This document shows positions 58,904-64,000 of a DNA stretch of 64,000 nucleotides, in pieces; within the stretch, counting starts at the first letter, position 1, and each line of letters begins with the position of its first letter. The DNA comes from UBA6080 sp964607515 (GTDB lineage: Bacteria > Fermentibacterota > Fermentibacteria > Fermentibacterales > JCC-6), in assembly GCA_964607515.1 (NCBI GenBank), contig CAZSKU010000012.1:1-64000 (forward strand), read 5' to 3'. A model generated the notes under the pieces. That model made no database searches and had not been told where the DNA came from. It saw only the letters and a list, made by a program, of their open reading frames with translations. The position numbers were made by a program, and so were the translations under genes.

Positions 58904-61900
58904 GAGCCTGCGGATCGTCACAATGCCCGGGTTCCCTTTGAACGGGCCCGTGCTCGAGGATCTGAGCCAGGGCATGAACGTGGTGATCGGGGCCAACGGG
59001 GCAGGGAAAACCACCCTGGCCCTGGCGGTGAGGTGGCTGCTGTGGCCTGCTACGGCTGGCAGGGGCGCGCCTCGCGTGGTTTCCGCCCAGACCTACGACA
59101 ACATTCCCCTGGAGATCAACCAGAGCCACCGGGAAGGCCAGGACAAGTTGAAGCTTCCTCCCGACAGCCATGCCGACTGCTTCACCATAACCGCTGACGA
59201 CCTGTTCGACGGGGGAACGGCATCCTTTGCAGACAGAGTGAAGCAGGCCATCACCGGGCAGGTCTCGGTGGACTCCCTGTACCGGAAAGAGGATGGTTCC
59301 CGGGCTCTGGAGACCGAACTGGCGGGATTCCGCAAGGACTACGAGAACAGAGCTCGGGAGATCGAGGGGAAACACGGGCTTATCTCCCGGCTGCCGGAGC
59401 TGCGCGAGAAACTGACCGAGGGTAGAAAGGCGGAGCAGAGGCTGGTTCTCCTCAGGGAAGCCCTGGAGTTGCGGGAGATAGATGTCCGGCTGGCATCCAT
59501 GAAGGGAATGGAGAACACCGCGCCCACAGACCTGGGAAATGCCCAGAGGCTCAGGAAAGAGATCAACGCCCTCAAGGCCGGCATTGCCGAACTGGATCGG
59601 CAGTCGGAGAAATGTCTGCAGAATATCGAGGAGACGGGTCTGAACGAGGTGCCCGACACTCTGGGCGAGATCAGGGCGCTGCTTGAAAATGTCAAGGCGT
59701 CGGCCCGGAAGAAGAGTGATCTGGAGGAGAGCCTCGCCGGGCTCCTTCGAGTCCTGGAGGGGGTACCCGACAATGCCGGGCTGGAGGATCTGGACAAAGT
59801 CCTCTCCTCGGTGCTGGAACACGAGAAGATTCTTGAGAGGATACGGGAACTCGGAAGCCGGAAGGCGGCACTTGAGGAAACCCTCGGGGATGTCCGGGTG
59901 GAGGAGTTGGAAAGGGGGAGAAGCCTCCTGATCCGATGGCTGACCCAGAGGGAGCACAGGGATCTGATTATTCCGGCGGGGCTTCTCACGGTGGCGGTTC
60001 TTCTGCTGCTGGGAGGCGACACGCGCCTGGCCGTCCTGGCCCTGGTCCTGTTTGCATGGTCTTTGCTGGCCCCGGTGGTGCAGATGAAGCTGCTCCAGGG
60101 GAAATACCGGAAGACAGGGCTGCAGGAGCCGTCGTTCTGGGCAGGCAGGGATGTGATCGGTTTGGTGAGAGCCTTGGAGACAACGATGGGCGATCATCGG
60201 TCTCTTGTGGAAACCGGCAGGGATATGGCCCGGCTGCAGGAGGAGGCCGACGACCTTCGGCAGCGCAGTCTGGGAATCCGCGAGAAGACGGGGGTGAACT
60301 CGGCCTTGGGCATGGAGATGCTGGTGGACAGGATGAAACGGTCCGGCGAGGTGGACGTCCTGAAGGGCAGGCTCGAGAAGGTGGACGCCGGGCTGAGGGA
60401 CGACCTCCTGAGGCTGGGGGAGCTGCTCGGTGCATGGAATGTTCCGCCTCCCGACAGTGTCCAGCAGGCGGCGGGAGGCGTTGAGGCGCTGGAGGAGAGA
60501 GTCCGGATCTACATTCAGGAGGAGTCATCCCTTAAAAGCCTTCGCAGGGAGGCTGAAGCATCCCGCAGGAGACTTGCCGACCTGGAGGTCGAAATGGGAG
60601 GGATATTCTCCAGGAACGGCTTGGAGACAGGGGATTTCGACTCGCTGAAGGAGAGGGACGGAAAGCTCAATTCCTATCTTTACCTGGTCCAGAGGCGAGA
60701 CTCGATGAAAAAACATGGTGAAGGCGTCCTGTGTCCGCCGGAATCCCTGGAGGAGGAGATTCGAGCGGCGGAGGAAATGGCGGCCACCTTGGACGATACC
60801 CGGGAGAAAGTCACCCTGGCCATGGACGCCGAGAGGAAAATGGTGCAATCGGTGGAACTGGTGGATATCCTTTCCCGGATTGCACAGGCGGAGCGCAAGC
60901 TTGAGGCCAGGAACGCCGCCAACCGGAGAGTTCGAATACGCAACAGACTTCTTGACGCTGTGAAGAGGAAGTACCAGGTGGAAATCCAGCCGCCGGTGGT
61001 GAACCGGGCGTCGAGTCTGCTATCCCGTTTCACCGGGAACCGCTACAGCTTGAACCCGGTAGGGCTGGAAGACGAGGACATCTCGGCACTGGACTCGGAA
61101 ACCGGAGCGGCGCTGCCCCTGGAGCACCTTTCCCGGGGAACCAGAATGCAGCTTCTGCTGGCCCTGAAAATCGCTTTCGCCGAACTGGTTGAGGCCGGTG
61201 ACAGGCTTCCGATTATTCTCGACGAAGTGCTGGCGAATTCTGACCTGGAACGGTTCAGGGAGGTAACCCTGGCCATGGTGGAACTGGTTCGCCAGGGCAG
61301 GCAGATCTTCTATCTCACATGCCAGGAGCCCGACGCATCCCTGATTCGGCAGGTCTTCAAGGAGTCCGGAGATATTGCGGTGAAGGTCATCCGTATAGAC
61401 CGCGCAAGCCCCGGGGCATGGCCCGACTACACGGGGCTGATAGAGAGCGTCCCCCAGCCCGGCGGGCTCTCCTACGACCGGTACGTCCGGCTGCTGGAAC
61501 CGCCGGGTGTCGTACGGGGGATGAGTCCCGGCGGGATTCATCCCGCCTGGGTTCTCCACCGTACGGATACCCTGCACAGGCTTCTCATGGCCGGGCTGAA
61601 CAGCCTGGGTAAAGCCTTTGCCTCCGGCACTTCCGTTCTGGACGCAAAAGAAGCCCGGGAACTGGAACAGGCCAGACTGGTTGCGGAGAGGGTTCTTTCC
61701 CTTTATACCCGGGGGAGGCCTGAACCATTGACCAGGAAGACCCTGGAGGAATCACCCGTGGGACGATCCAGACTTCTGGACGATGTGTGGTCCCTTTCCG
61801 CGAGAGTCGGGCATCACCCGGCGAGGCTTCTGGAGGAACTCAGGCAGAAGGGGGTGCCCGGTTTTCGCTCCGCTCTCGTGGACGAGTTCGAGGAATTCCT

Positions 61901-62072
61901 TCAGGCACATGGGTATTTGTGCCGGGAACAGCCTATTTCCAGGGAGGAAGCCCGGCTTCATGTTCTGGAATCGGCTGAGGGGGATCCGGAGCGTGTCCGG
62001 ACGATCTTCGAGAGGTTGTGGGATTCACTGGAAAGTTCCGGCAGACCAGGGAGTCGTGGGTTGCAGGCATGA
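58893..62072 (+). CDS. SbcC/YhaN-like AAA ATPase with mid-protein hydrophobic hairpin and C-terminal extension
   Basis: 1059 aa. Walker A 'VIGANGAGKTTLALAV' (33-40), long coiled-coil arms rich in Glu/Arg/Leu, then the signature 'EHLSRGTRMQLLLALKIAF' (~744) and Walker B 'RLPIILDEVLANSD' (~771). In place of an SbcC zinc hook, residues ~356-396 hold two hydrophobic stretches ('LIIPAGLLTVAVLLLLGG' and 'LAVLALVLFAWSLLAPVV'), as in YhaN-type proteins. About 240 residues follow the ATPase domain (helical; 'LNSLGKAFASGTSVLDAKEA', 'SLSARVGHHPARLLEELRQK'), an unusual addition. TTG start overlapping the nuclease gene. Confidence 0.9.
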   Translation: MRIRSLRIVTMPGFPLNGPVLEDLSQGMNVVIGANGAGKTTLALAVRWLLWPATAGRGAPRVVSAQTYDNIPLEINQSHREGQDKLKLPPDSHADCFTITADDLFDGGTASFADRVKQAITGQVSVDSLYRKEDGSRALETELAGFRKDYENRAREIEGKHGLISRLPELREKLTEGRKAEQRLVLLREALELREIDVRLASMKGMENTAPTDLGNAQRLRKEINALKAGIAELDRQSEKCLQNIEETGLNEVPDTLGEIRALLENVKASARKKSDLEESLAGLLRVLEGVPDNAGLEDLDKVLSSVLEHEKILERIRELGSRKAALEETLGDVRVEELERGRSLLIRWLTQREHRDLIIPAGLLTVAVLLLLGGDTRLAVLALVLFAWSLLAPVVQMKLLQGKYRKTGLQEPSFWAGRDVIGLVRALETTMGDHRSLVETGRDMARLQEEADDLRQRSLGIREKTGVNSALGMEMLVDRMKRSGEVDVLKGRLEKVDAGLRDDLLRLGELLGAWNVPPPDSVQQAAGGVEALEERVRIYIQEESSLKSLRREAEASRRRLADLEVEMGGIFSRNGLETGDFDSLKERDGKLNSYLYLVQRRDSMKKHGEGVLCPPESLEEEIRAAEEMAATLDDTREKVTLAMDAERKMVQSVELVDILSRIAQAERKLEARNAANRRVRIRNRLLDAVKRKYQVEIQPPVVNRASSLLSRFTGNRYSLNPVGLEDEDISALDSETGAALPLEHLSRGTRMQLLLALKIAFAELVEAGDRLPIILDEVLANSDLERFREVTLAMVELVRQGRQIFYLTCQEPDASLIRQVFKESGDIAVKVIRIDRASPGAWPDYTGLIESVPQPGGLSYDRYVRLLEPPGVVRGMSPGGIHPAWVLHRTDTLHRLLMAGLNSLGKAFASGTSVLDAKEARELEQARLVAERVLSLYTRGRPEPLTRKTLEESPVGRSRLLDDVWSLSARVGHHPARLLEELRQKGVPGFRSALVDEFEEFLQAHGYLCREQPISREEARLHVLESAEGDPERVRTIFERLWDSLESSGRPGSRGLQA

Positions 62073-62240
62073 ACCGGCTGCGACTCATCGTGCCTGCGAT
62101 TGCCCGGGGCGCGCCTCTTTAGCCCAGTATCGGCGCCTGTTGGGGTCTCAACCGCTGCAACCTCGACTTTGCTTTTCCGGAGGCCATTGGTTATAAGGGG
62201 ATTCCATAAGCAGTACTCCGGAGTCGTAGGAAGGCCTGCA

Positions 62241-62615
62241 TTGGTAAAAGCAATGAAAAACAACAGATTACGTAAGTTAGTTGACTTTGTTTACTCCGTC
62301 CCCCTGCTGTTCTTAGCGGGGCTGGCCCAGGCCGGAAACGTCTTCGTCACCGAATACGAGTATCAGGCGGATCTGACGGTGCTGCCCGTGGAGTACGAGT
62401 ATCAGGCCGACCTCAACGTTCTGGTGGTGGACTACGAGTACCAGGCCGACGGCGAGGACGGGCTCTGGTACTACTGCGACTACGAGTACCAGGCCGATGT
62501 CCTGGTGTACTTCTGCGAGTACGAGTACCAGGCGGATCTGAAGGTACTGTTCGTGGAATACGAGTACCAGGCGGGCTGGAACTGCGGCCATCCCTGGCAG
62601 GAAAGGCTCCACTGA
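62241..62615 (+). CDS. Secreted YEYQAD-repeat protein (DUF6150-like)
   Basis: 124 aa from TTG 62241, six bases after AGGAAGG (ATG 62253 is the alternative). A signal peptide ends near 'LLFLAGLAQAG'. The mature part is six near-identical units of about 13 residues built on [E/D]YEYQAD-x-x-V-x-x ('EYEYQADLTVLPV', 'EYEYQADLNVLVV', 'DYEYQADVLVYFC', 'EYEYQADLKVLFV'), one with a 3-residue insertion. This resembles DUF6150. Part of the signal peptide (LVDFVYSVP) is encoded by the inverted copy of the 24-bp repeat seen at the pcrA end. Function unknown; the strand-turn repeats suggest a small beta-solenoid or fibre. Confidence 0.8.
   Translation: MVKAMKNNRLRKLVDFVYSVPLLFLAGLAQAGNVFVTEYEYQADLTVLPVEYEYQADLNVLVVDYEYQADGEDGLWYYCDYEYQADVLVYFCEYEYQADLKVLFVEYEYQAGWNCGHPWQERLH
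62280..62303 (-). repeat. 24-bp dispersed repeat, inverted copy in the YEYQAD-repeat gene
   Basis: On the plus strand GTTGACTTTGTTTACTCCGT followed by CCCC, the exact reverse complement of 27327-27350. It lies inside the predicted signal-peptide coding sequence, in an unusually AT-rich segment (62241-62300). Confidence 0.85.
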
Positions 62616-62616
62616 C

Positions 62617-63258
62617 TTGAACCGCGGGGAGCCCTTCGAGTACTCCGGCCTTTCGGAAAGGGCGGAGGAGCTGCTGGGCAGCCAGGAGGGTCCGGGGCTC
62701 GACTTCAAGGAATCGGTAGGAGCCCTGTCGGCTGACGATCTGGTGGCCTTCGCCAACACCGAGGCCGGCGGAGTGATCCTTCTCGGGGTCAGAGAACTCC
62801 GGGACTCCAGAGGAATGCAGGCTGCCGAGGTTGTCGGCTGCGAGGTCGGGGACAAGGCCAAGCTGAATATCCTGGGTAAGGCCGAGAGCTGCGTACCCCC
62901 GGTGGAAGTATGGGTGATCCTGGAGAACGGCGATGGCGGGAAGCCATTCTACCGTGTGGAGATTCCCCCCGGCCGGAACCGGCCATACTGCACCAGCGGC
63001 GGCACTTACAAGATCCGGGGAGACGCAAGGAACGAGGCCCTCACTCCGGACAAGCTTCTCTCCCTGTTCCTTGAGACCGAGAACGCCAGGTTCGTCAACC
63101 GTTTCAGGGAGGCGGCATCGGACCTGGAGGAGGGGCTGCTGGAAATCAAGCGCAAACTCCTCAGCGAGATGGGAGACATCTACCGCCAGGTGGACAGCCT
63201 GAGGGCAGGGCTGGAGCGGGGAGGGTATTCTACTCCCCCGGGGGTTGACAAAAAGTAA
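62617..63258 (+). CDS. AlbA_2 (Schlafen-like) domain protein
   Basis: 213 aa. AlbA_2 pattern: 'GPGLDFKESVGALSADDLVA', 'FANTEAGGVILLGVREL', 'VEIPPGRNRPYCTSGGTYKI' and 'RGDARNEALTPDKLLSLF'. A C-terminal helical ~60 residues ('DLEEGLLEIKRKLLSEMGDI') may form a coiled coil. TTG start one base after the YEYQAD gene. AlbA_2 proteins are putative nucleic-acid-binding regulators or nucleases; no C-terminal ATPase is present here. Confidence 0.85.
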   Translation: MNRGEPFEYSGLSERAEELLGSQEGPGLDFKESVGALSADDLVAFANTEAGGVILLGVRELRDSRGMQAAEVVGCEVGDKAKLNILGKAESCVPPVEVWVILENGDGGKPFYRVEIPPGRNRPYCTSGGTYKIRGDARNEALTPDKLLSLFLETENARFVNRFREAASDLEEGLLEIKRKLLSEMGDIYRQVDSLRAGLERGGYSTPPGVDKK

Positions 63259-63272
63259 AACAGATATATCAT
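63245..63272 (+). promoter_or_regulatory. Strong sigma70-type promoter of the DUF4097-like gene
   Basis: Perfect TTGACA (63245-63250), 16-nt A-rich spacer, TATCAT (63267-63272). It starts inside the end of the AlbA_2 gene and is the most consensus-like promoter I see in the window. Confidence 0.75.
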
Positions 63273-63274
63273 TG

Positions 63275-63314
63275 TGGCAATTCCACTATACCACATAGAT
63301 GAAAGGAATTGCCA
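63275..63314 (+). promoter_or_regulatory. 5'UTR hairpin overlapping the RBS of the DUF4097-like gene
   Basis: TGGCAATTCC (63275-63284) is the exact reverse complement of GGAATTGCCA (63305-63314), with a 20-nt AT-rich loop. The 3' arm covers the GGA of the AAAGGA RBS (63302-63307), just before the ATG at 63317. It starts immediately after the -10 box, so it could act as an RBS-sequestering stem or a DNA operator. Confidence 0.7.
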
Positions 63315-63316
63315 AA

Positions 63317-64000
63317 ATGAACGAAGAGAGAATGAAAGTCCTTGAGATGGTGGCCGACGGCACCATTTCCGCGGAAGATGCCGCAAAGCTTCTGGACGCC
63401 CTGAACGACGGTGGTTCCAGAACCATGTTCCGCCCCCCTCTCACGCCAAAGCATCCCCGGCATGAGCGTCCGTTCCACGGGATCTTCCATGTGATGGGCG
63501 GCGTCATGGGCGACGTGATGAAGGAGATGAGGTCGGGTCTGCTACGGGAAGAGGTTCCCGATGACGCCGTCGAGACCGACTGTCTGGACGAGAAGCTTCC
63601 TGACGGGACGGCGTTGGTGGTCAGGAGCGTCGGCGGACTCATAGGCGGCGGAGGCGAAAGCGTTACGGTAACCCGGAGCGCCGGGGGCAATCTGGTTGTA
63701 AAAGCTCCTGAGGGCGGAAAGCTGAAGGTCTCCAGGGGTGAGAAGGAGATCAGCATCTACATCGCAGAGGGCGAAACCCTTCTGGAAATCCCCGATAATG
63801 CGGAGTCTCTGAACGTGAGAATCAAGGGCGGCGGCATCTCCGCCTCCGATCTGCCCTGTCCCTTCAAGGCCTCCACCATGGGCGGCTCGGTGAGTGTTGC
63901 CAGGCCTTCCACACACTTCTCGGTGAAAACCATGGGCGGGAATCTGGACCTGACCATGGACGACCGGTGGAGCGGATCCTCCAAGGCGAAGACCATGGGG
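63317..64000 (+). CDS. SHOCT-like/DUF4097 (bactofilin-like adhesin repeat) protein, 3' end outside window
   Basis: 228 codons are visible and the frame is open at the window end. The N-terminal ~35 residues 'ERMKVLEMVADGTISAEDAA' plus KLLDAL are the short helical SHOCT-like/YvlB N-domain. After a His/Met/Gly-rich linker the rest is Gly-turn beta repeats ('VRSVGGLIGGGGESVTVTRS', 'LNVRIKGGGISASDLP', 'ASTMGGSVSVARPSTHFSVK', 'TMGGNLDLTMDD') typical of DUF4097/DUF4098 beta-helices. ATG 63317 follows AAAGGA. It has its own strong promoter and a hairpin over the RBS. Often linked to envelope-stress responses in other bacteria; inference here. Confidence 0.8.
   Translation, partial: MNEERMKVLEMVADGTISAEDAAKLLDALNDGGSRTMFRPPLTPKHPRHERPFHGIFHVMGGVMGDVMKEMRSGLLREEVPDDAVETDCLDEKLPDGTALVVRSVGGLIGGGGESVTVTRSAGGNLVVKAPEGGKLKVSRGEKEISIYIAEGETLLEIPDNAESLNVRIKGGGISASDLPCPFKASTMGGSVSVARPSTHFSVKTMGGNLDLTMDDRWSGSSKAKTMG

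Noticed and set aside
62317..62580. YEYQAD nucleotide repeats as a CRISPR-like or VNTR array
   Set aside because: The repeats are in frame, vary at synonymous positions and have no spacers; they are protein repeats.

Overview
The window is one dense, GC-rich bacterial chromosome segment (about 65% GC by eye) with very short intergenic gaps, frequent 4-nt start/stop overlaps (ATGA, GTGA, TTGA) and many TTG and GTG starts. The gene content is mostly housekeeping, with no phage, insertion sequence, CRISPR array or rRNA visible. A T9SS-like C-terminal sorting domain, a PUR/DUF3276 protein, LpoB, an Omp85-like outer-membrane protein with a HExxH domain, selenocysteine use and a DUF6754-type membrane cluster suggest a diderm, probably anaerobic lineage near the Fibrobacteres-Chlorobi-Bacteroidetes radiation. 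A candidate phylum such as Fermentibacterota is my best guess; this is inference, with low to moderate confidence.

Layout. 1-2.3 kb: the end of an acidic protein with an AIM24-like tail, tRNA-Ala(CGC), and a membrane protein with a degenerate PP2C domain. 2.3-9.8 kb: SRP RNA followed by dnaX-ebfC-recR-pgsA-pgpA-cinA-thpR, then recA (LexA-type box inside its promoter), recX and a hypothetical gene. 9.9-17.4 kb: rplM-rpsI, then rpsB-tsf-pyrH-frr-uppS-cdsA-dxr-rseP, the classical translation/envelope cluster. 17.4-24.8 kb: envelope genes (a lipoprotein, a 948-aa surface protein, a YhhQ-like transporter, an SUMF1-like protein, LpoB, a second lipoprotein) and deoC, closed by an intrinsic terminator. 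25.2-30.1 kb: pcrA, a split transketolase and a short serA-like dehydrogenase.

30.1-41.5 kb is the most unusual region. It holds a four-gene membrane cluster (DUF6754-like plus three uncharacterised membrane proteins), an orphan GlmL/MutL-like ASKHA protein with a long barrel-sandwich-like tail, a small unknown protein, rubredoxin, an ACT regulator, a TIGR02757 protein, tRNA-Phe, an ArfB-like factor and a selD. The selD catalytic residue is encoded by UGA, with a convincing bacterial SECIS hairpin, and the gene reads in frame from an upstream Cys-rich segment. A second DUF6754 paralog follows; it shares 428 identical bases with the first copy inside otherwise diverged genes, which points to recent gene conversion.

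41.5-48 kb: a small secreted protein, a PUR-domain protein, a YgiQ-type radical SAM protein, two small membrane proteins and an M16C peptidase. 48-51.9 kb: a molybdenum-cofactor operon led by a MobB-like/ModE-HTH fusion, then moeA, moaA, moaC and mog. 51.9-64 kb: a secreted deacetylase-like protein with a sorting domain, an ADP-forming acyl-CoA synthetase/GNAT fusion, an EamA transporter, an SbcD/YhaN-like pair, a YEYQAD-repeat secreted protein, an AlbA_2 protein and the start of a DUF4097-like protein behind a strong promoter and an RBS-occluding hairpin.

Read together, the region covers replication/repair (dnaX, recR, recA, recX, pcrA, SbcCD-like), translation, isoprenoid and phospholipid synthesis, and Moco and selenium metabolism. 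It also carries an uncharacterised membrane system. Several C-terminal or N-terminal coding ends appear to have been reshaped by short repeats.
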